Below, one piece after another: positions 54,280 to 64,000 of a stretch of DNA of 64,000 nt. Origin of the DNA: Castor canadensis (lineage: Eukaryota; Chordata; Mammalia; Rodentia; Castoridae); the NCBI RefSeq assembly GCF_047511655.1, contig NC_133390.1, forward strand, positions 97,161,583 to 97,225,582, read 5' to 3'. A program made the position numbers and the translations under genes. Every line of letters starts with the position of its first letter. The first letter of the stretch is position 1. The notes beneath the pieces were generated by a model, which saw only the letters and a list, made by a program, of their open reading frames with translations, was not told the DNA's origin and did not search any database.

Positions 54280-54500
54280 CATCCTTGTAAGGCATTCCCA
54301 GAAGGAGTTAATCACGTCCTTCTCCTTCCTGCTCAGGCCAGAATGGGTCATGGCATTTAGGATGCTGTGTTGTAATTTATTTGTTTACGTGTCTGCCTCT
54401 CTCTGAGGGCAAGGCCCATGTCTTACTTGTCTTTGTTTCTCCAGTGTGATACCTAAAACCTAAAAGGCGCCCAGTCAATGTTATTGATTTGAACGTCTGT
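54280..54500 (+). mobile_element. L2 3' end, sense
   Basis: 'ctctctctgagggcaaggcccatgtcttacttgtctttg' followed by 'tacctaaaacctaaaaggcgcccagtcaatgttattga' is the L2 3' region with its usual order. Confidence 0.62.
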
Positions 54501-54504
54501 CGCT

Positions 54505-55375
54505 GTCACCTTTGACATGTGCACATTATTCAGAGCCCCTAGTGAGGGTAGTAATACACATTGCTCCAAAACAGGGACAAAAACACAGCACATCACTTTG
54601 CAGTTAGGTTGAAAGTCTTTAGTTAAAGAAGCCCTGTGGGTTAGTGAGGGCTTTGGATTGTGTGGGCATTCTTACCAAATCAGTCTGCTGGGATTCCATT
54701 TATTTGCATGATCCTGTGCCGATTTGGTTTCAAAAAGATGCTATTATGCCATCCTAGTGGATGCAATTTTTTCAGAGTTCTTTTCTACTCCCAAACACTG
54801 GGTTTCCTCCCACGTTTTAATCCAGCAGCAGCAGCAGCAGCTCTCTTACTCTGGTTCTCAGTGAGACTAGGAAAAAACTGCTGGGCGTCTTCCTGCCTTC
54901 AGCTCTGTGCCAGCACTCCTTCTTACTGTTCATGCTGTTTCTCAGACCGTGTCCTGATTCTCCTCCCTCTCCTAGCTCTGCCCTCCCCCAATGTGCTTTG
55001 TATGTGTAACCCCCCAAAATATTTTAGGTCACCTTTCTCTTTCTCATTGTGTGTCCCAACTATGCATGTCCCCAGTAGACTATTGCCACATCCCCATGAA
55101 GAAGGCTATTTCAAATCTTCTTAAAATAATTTTTTTTCAAATTAGAAATAAACTCAATAAAAATTAAAAGATAATTTAAAAAAAGGTTGGTCACAGGGGT
55201 ACAGTTGAGCAGATGGAATGATTTCTGATATTCTATAGCATCGTAGGACAACTATGGTTGGCAACAATTAATTGTACAGAAGTGGTCTTCACACAAAAAA
55301 ATTAAAAGTTTTTAAGCCATAAATAGGCCAGTGATGCTGATCTGATCATTACACATTGTGTACATGTATTGAAAT
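54505..55375. other. unique-looking stretch with a 154-codon open frame
   Basis: The plus-strand frame 54660-55124 starts at GTG. Its first ATG is 54708, giving 138 codons. It includes a poly-Ala stretch from the (CAG)6 run at 54824-54841. No domain is recognised and the composition is CT-rich, so coding is doubtful. Confidence 0.3.
54823..54842. repeat. (CAG)6 trinucleotide run
   Basis: Six perfect CAG units, visible directly. Confidence 0.95.
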
Positions 55376-55612
55376 ATCAAGCCAGCGCTGGTGGCTCACA
55401 CCTGTAATCCTAGCTACTCAGGAGGCAGAGATCAGGAGGATCCAAGTTCAAAGCCAGACCAGGGCAAATAGTCCAAGAGACCCTATCTCAAGAAAACTCA
55501 TCACAAAAAAGGGCTAGCAGAGTGGCTCAAGTGATAAGAGTACCTGCTTAGCAAGCAAGCATGAGGCCCTGAGTTCAAACATCAGTGCAACAAAAAACAA
55601 ACAAAAATATCA
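55372..55612 (+). mobile_element. B1-ID heterodimeric SINE with target duplication
   Basis: Sense dimer with B1 half ('ctggtggctcacacctgtaatcctagc', 55388) and ID half ('agagtggctcaagtgataagagtacc', 55519), A-rich tail. AAATATCA occurs at 55372-55379 and 55605-55612. Confidence 0.9.
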
Positions 55613-55710
55613 GTGCTGCCAAAAACAAACAAAAAAAGAACTATCATAAAGTACTCCCATAAATATGTGTAATTATTATGTCAATTAACATTTCAAAATT
55701 TTTTAAAAGT

Positions 55711-55799
55711 TAAAAAAGAAAGGAAGAAAGAAAGAAAGAAGGAAGGAAGGAAGAAAATGAAGGAAGGAAGGGAAAAGAAAGAAGGAAAGAAAGAGAGAG
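55711..55799. repeat. (GAAA)n/(GGAA)n purine tract
   Basis: Interrupted GAAA, GGAA and GA units on the plus strand. Confidence 0.92.
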
Positions 55800-55900
55800 G
55801 ATATTTCTTAGCGGTTAACTGATCTTCCTCAGATCACACAGGAAAGTCAAACTGAACATGGAATCCAGATTTTCTGACTTTTGTTTCTAACTAGTTTCAC
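55800..55900 (-). mobile_element. possible MIR fragment, antisense
   Basis: 'ctcagatcacacaggaaagtcaaactgaac' resembles the antisense MIR 5' half. Weak. Confidence 0.4.
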
Positions 55901-55904
55901 TTTC

Positions 55905-57435
55905 ACTATATTTTATTGATTGTTATTGTTAAAGTCTAGGCGTTAACTCTTCTGCCCCAATAAACACACCCTTCAATAGAGAGAGAAACACAAAGTTCTT
56001 TCTTCACAACATTAAGGGAATGGAAATTTTAACGGAGGTTGTAAAGAACCTTCAAGTCCATCCAAGATTTGCCCAAAGGGTAGGTTAAGTACACAGGAAA
56101 GGGTGGTCTCCCTACCTCCCCGGGGTGGACCCAGCCTCTCTGAGGAGGCCATTCTCTGGCCATCTCTGAAACTCATGAAGGTGGTGACTTCATCTTTCTC
56201 TGAGCAAGCATGGTCAAGACTGAAAGGGCAGCCATCCCCCAGGGAGCAGGCAGGCCTGCCAGGATGTGGGGAGGGTGATTCAGCAGGTAACAGCAGTTCC
56301 TCTCAGGCCACACTGCAGAAACGCCAGCTCATGGTGTTTTCCTCAAGCTGAGTTTTACCTTGTGGGCTCTGGGAATATTTCATATTGTGACTCACATAAA
56401 TCAGAAAATTCCTTTCAAGTTGGATCATTGCAATATGGCTTCCTTTTCTTTTGAAAGCATTGACAATCAGCACGTGCTAACTTTTATTTCACTCCTGCTT
56501 TGAGGTGCTGCAAATTGACAATCCCAGGATCCTGCACAGTCTGGGGCCTGGTGGAGGTCTCAATGCCATGCCGTTGAGCTCTGGTGAGGCAAGGGAAGAG
56601 AGAAGTTGAATTTTGAAGGACTTTTGAAGGAATCTCTTCTTGAAGTTCCCTATTCTATCTTGGATTAATAAGTATGTGAATATGCTTTCATTGAAACTCT
56701 AAGTATAACTTGATATGTGAAACTTGTAATGAGTGAAATTAATTTAAAATGAATCAATTTTTTTGAACTGCTTGGCACTTGGATCATAGGAACTGAAATG
56801 TTTTTCCCTTGAAATAGATTTTGAAGTGTTTTTTTCCTTTCTCAGAGAATATTTTTAGAACAAACATTAACATGCAAATTACATGGATAAATCACCTCCC
56901 CTTCATAATCATCTGTGAAAAGTCAGACCACAAAGACACAAAGATGGTCTTATTACTTTTAACCTCTGGGAAAAGTTCATCATTAACTGTTCAGGCTTGA
57001 CTTGAGTATTGAACTCAAAAAACGATACCTATGGCTAGAAATAGCTCTGCCAGAAAACACTCCCACATACATACCGAGGGGCTTTTCCAACTTTGCTACG
57101 GAGACAGCCTGGAAATTAAGGACACAGACCAGGAAAGACAAAGAAAGGGGGCTTTTTGAAATGTCATTCCTTCTGCCTGTTTCCAACAATTTGTCAGGGG
57201 CTTTTCTCCATGGCACTGGTGCTTGTTTTTCCCTCAGGTAGGCTGGTTATTCAGCACTCAGTTGGGGCTTCTTGTCTCTGGGATGTCCTAGGGTGTAATC
57301 TGGAACCAACTAGAGTCCGGGTGCCACCTGTCCTCAATTACTTTGGCCCTGGGCCAGTGTGCCTCATGGATGAGGGAGGTGAGGTTTTGTGCTAGCAAAG
57401 CTTCCTTTATTCCAGTCAGACCTTTTCCTTGTCAT
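55905..57435. other. no recognised feature
   Basis: About 1.5 kb with no recognised repeat. A perfect octamer ATGCAAAT is at 56872-56879, which by itself has no weight. Open frames at 56103-56351 and 57002-57241 lack domains. Confidence 0.35.
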
Positions 57436-57439
57436 TCTG

Positions 57440-57920
57440 GACATTATCTTGCTTCAAAGGCAATGTTGTGCTTTTATTAGTCATAAAACAAAGTCTAAAT
57501 TATTTAGCGTAGCACGCAAGATTCTTAAGGAACTGGCTCCAACTTACTTTTGCTTTCTCATTTCTTGATACTCATGACTTATTTATCTCTAGGACCAGGC
57601 AGAGTAACCATGACAACCCTCTGTCAGTCTCCAGTGCATTGGATGCCACCACCACACAGGCTTTCATCCTGGACCTAACTGCTCCACTGGTAACACTACC
57701 TAAACTAGCCCTTGGAGCCCATCAGACTGCCGACCATCTCTAGCCTCCTTGCAGAGCTTGCTTAAAAACCTACTGTAATGCTTATTCCAGTAGAATTGGA
57801 TAAATATCTTATATTTCTGTATCTTCCATAAATCTACAGACTCCTTGAACACAGAGACTGTATCTGTTTCTTTCTGAATTCTCATCTTTCACACAGGTCC
57901 TGGCAAAGACAAAGTCATTT
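57440..57920 (+). mobile_element. L2-type LINE fragment, sense
   Basis: 'aaattatttagcgtagcacgcaag' then 'ggaactggctccaacttacttttgc', 'acaaccctctgtcagtctcc' and 'acagactccttgaacacagagactg' follow L2 3' order. Diverged. Confidence 0.58.
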
Positions 57921-57924
57921 GTAC

Positions 57925-60900
57925 AAGACATTCAGGTATCTCTCCACTTGTATACAATTTGTTCTTGACCTAGTTATTTGCCCCTAGGTCAAATAACTAG
58001 GAAGTGGCAAGACCCCAGGGAGAGTTCCAGGCAGGGCTGGTCAGCCCCTATCTGCTCTGCTTAGGAAGGCTGTGAGTTAACTAAAGTTGAATTGATTTCC
58101 ATTTTGCAAATAATGTCAAAGGCAAATAAGAAAGCAACATTTAAACAAAGACGGCTAAGCACAGTAAAATTGTTCTGACCCTAACTAGTTGTATATCACT
58201 GGGGAGATCTTTTGGCCTCTCTGACAAATTAGGAATTTGGTCTCGGAGATGCTATCTATATCTGTAGTCTCCTATGGGGCAAAAGTCTTTGGAAGGGGTT
58301 TGAAGAAACAGCAAAGTTAAAAGGAACTGGACGATCCAGCTGATGGTTATGAAAGTGGCTGGCATAGACCTGGGTATATAGGGCCAGTTGTCTGTATCTG
58401 CCAAGGTCTTTATTTGCAGATTTAACCAACTATTTTGGGAAAAAATTGTCTGCACTGAACATGTACTTTTTTTCCTTGTTATTTTCCCATTTCCATAGAT
58501 TTTGCATTGTATCAGATACTGTAAGTAATCTAAAGATGATTTAAAGTAACAGGTGGATATGTGTGGGTTATTTGCAAATACTTTGACATTTTATAGAAGG
58601 AACTCTAACATCCAAGAATTTTGTGGGTCAACACACACACATTGTCTGTATATTGTGTTATTTCATGTCACTATTCTGTTGTTGTTGCAGGTAAATTCCC
58701 TCATGGGCAGGAAACGCACCAACTCTTTAGAGACTAAACATAGGCCATTTGTCTTACAGAAGAAACTTAAACTCATGAGGCGTTCCCCCTCTCCTTTCTT
58801 TTTCCCTTCACTCGTCTTTCTCTTCTTGCCCTGTCGAACTTGCAAGTCCTCCTCCACCTCTCCCCAAAGCCTGGCATTGGCTCCTTCATTTATCAGATGT
58901 TTTTTAGCAATATTAGTGCTATAAAATCTGGTGTGGCTGAACAGGCCTTGAGTGAGGAAGGAAGACTAAAGCCTCCTGCTTATGGGATTTAGAGGAGGCT
59001 CAGACCCTGATGGCACCAGCAAAAGGCAGCCAACTACAGTGAGTTTTTTCTTCCCCAATTTGTAAATCCTTGTGATAGTGGCATAATAGATGCTGTGAAA
59101 GAACTCTGCTGAATTTTTCCTTCTGAAATCTTTGGTGTGCCTGAACACAGCTCTCACCCTCCATGTGGTGGAGGGCAGAGAGGCCCTCATCTGTGTGCTC
59201 TATCCCAACCTCCCACTGCATGTGGGTTTGGGCTGCCTGATTTGAATGGAGAATTGTTCCCCTGCAGGCAGTGGCCTGCAGAGCTGCCAGTTCCAACACT
59301 TAAAAAATACAGTGCTGCTTTTAAAAGTAGAGTAGAAGGGCGTTGAAGCAAGGATGTAGGGGTTCCTTGTCAAATACACTGCCCATCTGTCCCTGCTGTC
59401 CTTGGAGAGGAGGGCTGAGGCTTTCCTAAGGCAGAGAGACAGTGCCCAGTCTCCACCTCCCAAGCATCAGAGATGTGAAGGAGGCAGCTCCAGGCCTGTG
59501 TTCTAGAACACACTATTGATTGGGCAGGTTCAAAGTGGTAGTTCCTTTTCCACGAGCACACCCTTAAAACTGTATTTACAGATGAACTGCTGTATAAATG
59601 CACACCCTGGACATCTGGTTTGTGCTTCTTGTTGAGTGCTAAGGAAGAAGTTGTATCTCTGAGGTCATAAAGAGTGTTCTATACTTTAAGAAACGTGTAG
59701 AAACTAGATGCATAAATCTCTCCACTAGATGAAATGTAATTATATGGTTAAATATTCATATTCTAATTGTTGGAAAGAAATACATTAACAAAGTATCATT
59801 GAAATATTTTCCACATAAAGCCAAGTAGGAAAACCTAAAGAGTTTTCTGTACTTGCAATGAAGAGGAGGAACTTTTTTTTTTTTTTTTAATAAAAGGCAC
59901 TGAAATCATTCAGCTGCTTGGGTGACTTGACCATTACTGAAAAAAAAAAAAAAAAACCCGTGCAAAGAAGCCAAATTACTACAATCGATCAGCTTCAAAA
60001 TTCCACGAGAATGTTAGATACAAAGAAAATGGAGATTTTGAAAAAGCAAACAATCAATTTTCTTCTGTTGGTAGTGGGTAGAGGACTAGGATGCTCTCTG
60101 CCTATTCTCTGGTGATTCAGACAATTCATTTTTGTTTTAAGAAACAAAAGAAAGCTAAGCTTTTTCCCTTTCCATGTCCTCATGAAGTACTGGGGAGGGG
60201 GGCCTTATATATGCAAAAGGTACACCTTCCTTGATGTGGATTAAAGCATAGGGATGCCTTTTCTTAAGGGCAAGAACAAAACATAGACATGATAGCCACA
60301 CGAACTTTCTAGAAGAGCCCCCATGAGGATAAAAGTAACACTGCTATGAGGAAGCATGTCATGAATGGGTCTTGAAAAGGCAAAATTGTAAGACCGCAAC
60401 TACAATCCCTTGAAAACGTGGTACATTTTCCTATTGTTCTGCGTGTTCTGTAGGGCAGGAAGATGGAGAATAATACCAGCCAGCGCCTCTGCAGAGGAAA
60501 TGAGTCCAAAACTCACCTTATTTGGTGCTTCAGTTGAAGAAGCCACCTGTCTCATTTACCACAGAAGCAGTTTTTTTCATCCCTTTTTCAAGATCAAGCC
60601 CTGCTGCTTTGAGGAATGAATCAGAGATACTACACTTGTCACAAAAATAACTAATGGAAGTGATTTATCTTTTTCTTATTATATCACATGGGAAAGGGCA
60701 ACAATCACACGTAAGATCTAATTCTCATTGCTTTATTGATCATGTCTGAATGCTGACCATGTTTGTGCTGAAGAAACAATGTGAGGTCTCAGATTCTCCA
60801 AAATGGGCAGGCCAGATTACTTAATCAAATCTACAGTAGGAAGTCCAGAGCGGAACAATGCACTGGCTGGAGTGTTTTGACTTCACTGTCTCCATGGTAA

Positions 60901-61258
60901 CACACATGAACAAATTAAGAAAAATACGAACAATTTGTCTTAAGGGTAGGGGTTTGCCAAATCTTATTTAGTCTACTGAGTTTTTAAATTAATGATATTT
61001 TAAGTGATTAAAATGTTTTCCCAGGAATTCTCATGGAAAAATCTATTGTGTTTACTAACTTTGATATAATTAAATGTCCATATTGTTGGTGCAAATTGGT
61101 TGTGCAGTGAAAACTATGAGCTTGCGTAAATTAATGTATAAGCATTTCAATAAAGGCTATGTTGGTAAGAAGTCAAAATAACCGCTTAAAACCGAAAACT
61201 TTTTTTAATTTAGATTGTTGAACACTTTATGAAGTGTTCATAAAGGCATGTAAATACA
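57925..61258. other. longest repeat-poor stretch
   Basis: Over 3.3 kb with no recognisable LINE, SINE, LTR or DNA element and only A/T homopolymers (59873-59888, 59941-59956). Open frames of at most 123 codons with no domains. This part is the best candidate for single-copy, possibly regulatory, sequence. Confidence 0.4.
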
Positions 61259-61396
61259 TCTTTTGTGTGTGTGTGTGTTGCTGTTTTTGAAACCGAGTCT
61301 CACTATATAGCCCAGGCTGATCTTAAACTGAAGAACCTCTGCATCAGTCTCCCCAGCGCTGGGAGCACACCATCAAGCCCAGCTCAAATACATTTT
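61252..61396 (-). mobile_element. B1 SINE with target duplication
   Basis: Antisense B1 ('gaaaccgagtctcactatatagcccaggctgatc'), tail with (TG)n. Flanks AAATACATCTT and AAATACATTTT form an 11-bp duplication with one mismatch. Confidence 0.87.
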
Positions 61397-61399
61397 AAA

Positions 61400-62555
61400 T
61401 TTGAATTTAGACAAATTATTCTGGTGTATGCAGGCTGTGTACTTGGGGGTAAACTAAACACAATGAAAGCAAGGTTGTTGGATCCCAGGATGCATGAAAG
61501 CTTGACACTCATGATAGCAAAGTCCAAGGACTCTCAGTTCACGTTCAATCTGGAATATTTAGAAGCCATTGTCATCTATGAAAGGCCCAGGAGTGGTACA
61601 TAACAACATCCACTGCCTCGCAAGGCTACAGAATGGGTCAAGAATGAAGTGCTGCTGGAGGGTCAGGAAACAATGGCAGTGTGCCTCCTTTCGCTCTATG
61701 GTTAATTGCAAGGGTAGCTAGAGCTATGGAAGAGAGGTTTGGTGAAGAGTTAAAAAACAAAAAAGCGAAAAACCTGAGCTTCAAGCACTTGCCAGAGTGC
61801 TAGAGCTCTCTCCACACTTGGTGTTAAATGACCCAACACAAGGAAGCCATTGTTCCTGCTCTAACTAGTGTGGGTCCTGAAAGAAGGGGCAATAGACAAT
61901 GCAGCTCCTCAGGATGGAGAAGGGGAAAACTAGACAGAGAGAGAGAGAATGAGAGACAGAGTGAGAGAGAGAGGTAGAGAGAGAGAGTTATCTTTCATAG
62001 TTCTTCAGCGAAGCTGGAGATCCTACTAAAGAAATATGCTGTGCATTTGTGACCTCTTTCTCCATCTCTCCATAGCTCTCTCTTTCTCTTGATTTTTCAT
62101 TGTCTCACTTTCTCTGTTTAAGAATCACATTCCATACTATACCATTATCATTCTTAGTTAATAAAACTTCATAAGGTTCTGAGTTTTGTGACTGTATTGT
62201 TAACCATACGTTGCTAATCTGGGAGACTGAATGACAATTCTGGTCAAGATTCTGTGCACAAAGTAAGCAAAGCAGTCAACCAGTGCTTCCCAACACTCTC
62301 TCTTAACCATCCTGTGTCTGAGTCATGAGAAGAGGACTTCTGCTTCAATCAGCCCATAAAGCAGGAGACACAAACTCAACAAATCAACTAGACTCCAAAA
62401 TAGATTTTCTCCTGGTATTCTTCCTTCTCTTTTACAACTATGGTTTGAGTAGAGTTTAGATACACTGCATAAGCAATTAGCTCAAGAGAGAAAAGATATA
62501 AAATCCAGAGAATGAAGTTAGCTATTGGTTCTCATTTCTGAATCTTACTGGTATC
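61400..62555. other. no recognised feature except a GA microsatellite
   Basis: Unique-looking stretch. A (GA)n tract lies at 61931-61988. Confidence 0.4.
61931..61988. repeat. (GA)n microsatellite
   Basis: Imperfect GA/GAGT units visible directly. Confidence 0.92.
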
Positions 62556-62559
62556 CATT

Positions 62560-62985
62560 AGCTGCAGTTTTTGGACTTCAGAAAATGTGTTTGCTAAAAG
62601 ACTAGATCTGAAGTATTCTCACTGTACACACAACAAGGTAACTGCATCAGAGATGAAGCCAGGACATCTGGCTTGATTGTTACAATTAACTCACGATGAA
62701 TTTCTACATCAAAATCCCACCTTGTGCACCTTGAATATATACAAATTTGTCAGTCATACCTCAATAAAAAAATTAAAAATGAATTAAAAAAGAAAGATGC
62801 TTTTAATTCATTGTGCTAAACCTATAATGCTTCCAGAAGAAAATGTAGAATATCTTTGTGATATTCTTAAACATAAACAGAAAACATTAATTATTAAAAA
62901 TTAACAAATTGAGCTTCATGAAAGTAAAGAAAAAAAACTCTGCTTATCAAAAGATACTGCTCAAACAAGCTAAATTGTCATGGTT
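62560..62985 (+). mobile_element. L1 3' end, sense, two overlapping pieces
   Basis: 'gaatatatacaaatttgtcagtcatacctcaataaaa' (62731) is an L1 3' terminus. After an A-rich spacer, 'cataatgcttccagaagaaaatgtagaatatc' and 'cttcatgaaagtaaagaaaaa' are L1 ORF2 blocks of another copy, cut at about 62985. Confidence 0.6.
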
Positions 62986-63312
62986 TTTCATTTTATCTTT
63001 TCTCTTTTTTCTTCAACAAAATTAGAGAACAGGAGGTTGGAATAGGTCCTGGGGAGGGGGGCGAGGCTGGCACCAGTGGGATGGGGGAGGTGATGGGGAA
63101 AGGGGGTAGGAAGGTGAACCTGGTGCAAAAAAATGTGTACACATGTATGTAAATGCAAAAATGATACTTGTTGAAACTGTTCCAGGAATGGGGGGGAGGG
63201 TGGGATAAAGGAGAATTGTGGAGGGGGTGAATTGGTGTATGATGTATTTGATATATTGTAAGAGCCTGTGTAAATGCCACACTGTACCCCTACCCAGCAC
63301 AACAATAAAGGA
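62986..63312 (+). mobile_element. younger L1 3' UTR copy, sense, nested in older L1
   Basis: G-rich 3' UTR ('ggggaggggggcgaggctgg', 'ggaatgggggggagggtggg') ending 'gcacaacaataaaggaggaaa'. It is the plus-strand counterpart of 50255-50930 and belongs to the same L1 subfamily. The older L1 continues on both sides. The 122-218-codon minus-strand frames here are its antisense. Confidence 0.85.
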
Positions 63313-63720
63313 GGAAAAAAACAAAACACTGTTGAGAAAATGAAAAGGCACTCCATAGACTGGGAGAAAATATTTAAATATGTATGTCTGACAGAACATT
63401 TTTAATGGGCAAAAGACACAAACTAGTGCGTATAAATTTCCCCTAAAAGAATCTGTAAGCAAATACCAAATTCTAGTCAGTGATATGCATGGTGAAGTAT
63501 ATAAAGAGTACTGATATCTGTAACTTACTTTGAGGTGAATAAAAAATAAGACAAATTGATGCGTAAATAGAGGAACAGGCACAAGATAAAATAGTAAAAT
63601 GCTACTTGTAGAATTTAGGTGGAGCATATTATAATTAACAGTGTCCATTGTAGAGTCCCTTTCATTTTTTGTGTACACTTGAAAATTTTCATAACAAACT
63701 GTGGACTTAAAACAAGAGTC
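63313..63720 (+). mobile_element. older L1, sense, continuation and 3' end
   Basis: 'actgggagaaaatatttaaatatg' and 'agaacatttttaatgggcaaaagac' are ORF2-end blocks. 63470-63715 looks like an L1 3' UTR tail of a nearby copy ('gaaaattttcataacaaactg'). Confidence 0.6.
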
Positions 63721-64000
63721 ATCTACCCTATGACTTGGCAGTTCTATTCCTAGATATATACCCTAAAGAAATGAAAACATAGGTTCACGTAGAGACATAT
63801 ACAAGAATGTTTACACAACATTATTCCTAATAGTTCCAAACTGCCTCACAAGGCTACAGAATGGACCAAGGTATTCATCAACAGAAGAAAGAATGGAATT
63901 TATATACTAGAATGAAAAGGAATGAACCCTCAACACATGCAATGGGATGATTTCATCTTCCAAACCATATGCTAAACCAAAGAAGCCAAAACCAAAATTC
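63720..64000 (+). mobile_element. L1 3' region, sense, reaching window edge
   Basis: 'ctatgacttggcagttctattcctagatatataccc' and 'tattcctaatagttcc' are conserved L1 3' blocks. The element continues past 64000. Confidence 0.75.

Noticed and set aside
56872..56879. Octamer ATGCAAAT as a regulatory site
   Set aside because: An 8-base match is expected by chance about once per strand in 64 kb and there is no supporting context.
58553..58924. 123-codon open frame near 58.6 kb
   Set aside because: Starts at GTG, no domain, CT-rich; nothing supports coding.
63022..63678. 218-codon minus-strand open frame (and shorter overlapping ones)
   Set aside because: Antisense of L1 3' UTR and adjoining L1 tail; same composition as the copy near 50.3 kb.
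1..64000. CRISPR arrays, operons, tRNA or rRNA genes, prophage
   Set aside because: The repeats found are SINE, LINE, LTR or microsatellite; no regular repeat-spacer array, prokaryotic signals, or full tRNA/rRNA. ID elements are tRNA-derived but are SINEs.

Overview
The window is mammalian nuclear DNA, and the SINE content points to a rodent. It carries many B1-type (7SL-derived) monomers, ID-type (tRNA-Ala-derived) monomers, and B1-ID heterodimers and B1-B1-ID heterotrimers. That mix suggests a beaver-like (castorimorph) or squirrel-related genome, but the species is an inference. There are no operons, ribosome binding sites, tRNA or rRNA genes, or CRISPR arrays, and I recognise no exon of a host protein-coding gene. 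The window is intergenic or deep intronic and is dominated by interspersed repeats of several ages.

Layout. 1-4.2 kb: SINE pieces, antisense L2 and one MIR. 4.2-9.7 kb: a large antisense L1 broken by a SINE trimer, a short younger L1 copy with an 18-bp target-site duplication, an unassigned repeat and a second L1 that itself holds an ID element. 11.2-11.8 kb: an L1 tail split by a Tigger-like DNA transposon. 11.8-20.3 kb: a minus-strand class I (gamma-type) endogenous retrovirus, ERV-A, with recognisable gag, protease, RT, RNase H, integrase and env, all broken. 22.9-23.7 kb: a Tigger-type transposon with a decayed transposase start. 24.5-27.3 kb: L1 tails with an MLT1 LTR inserted. 29.2-29.9 kb: a long pyrimidine tract attached to a SINE. 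31.9-32.3 kb: an L1 tail with target-site duplication. 34-36 kb: MIR and MLT1 elements. 36.6-38.5 kb: a long sense-strand L2. 38.9-44.4 kb: a plus-strand class I provirus, ERV-B. 45-54.5 kb: L2, SINE and L1 pieces. 54.5-62.5 kb: comparatively repeat-poor. 62.6-64 kb: nested sense-strand L1 tails.

The most interesting object is in ERV-B. Its pol is full of stops and frameshifts, integrase and most of gag are gone, and the RT is split by an L1 insertion. Yet the envelope surface subunit (SU) is a continuous 339-codon frame from an ATG through a signal peptide, 13 N-glycosylation sequons and 12 cysteines to a furin-type site. It ends two codons after that site, because the TM subunit continues in another frame. 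A short stretch of the two LTRs differs at 8 of 51 positions by hand count, so the provirus looks old. An old provirus with only SU intact is the pattern expected of a co-opted, secreted receptor-blocking Env, but this is a hypothesis that needs expression and evolutionary data.
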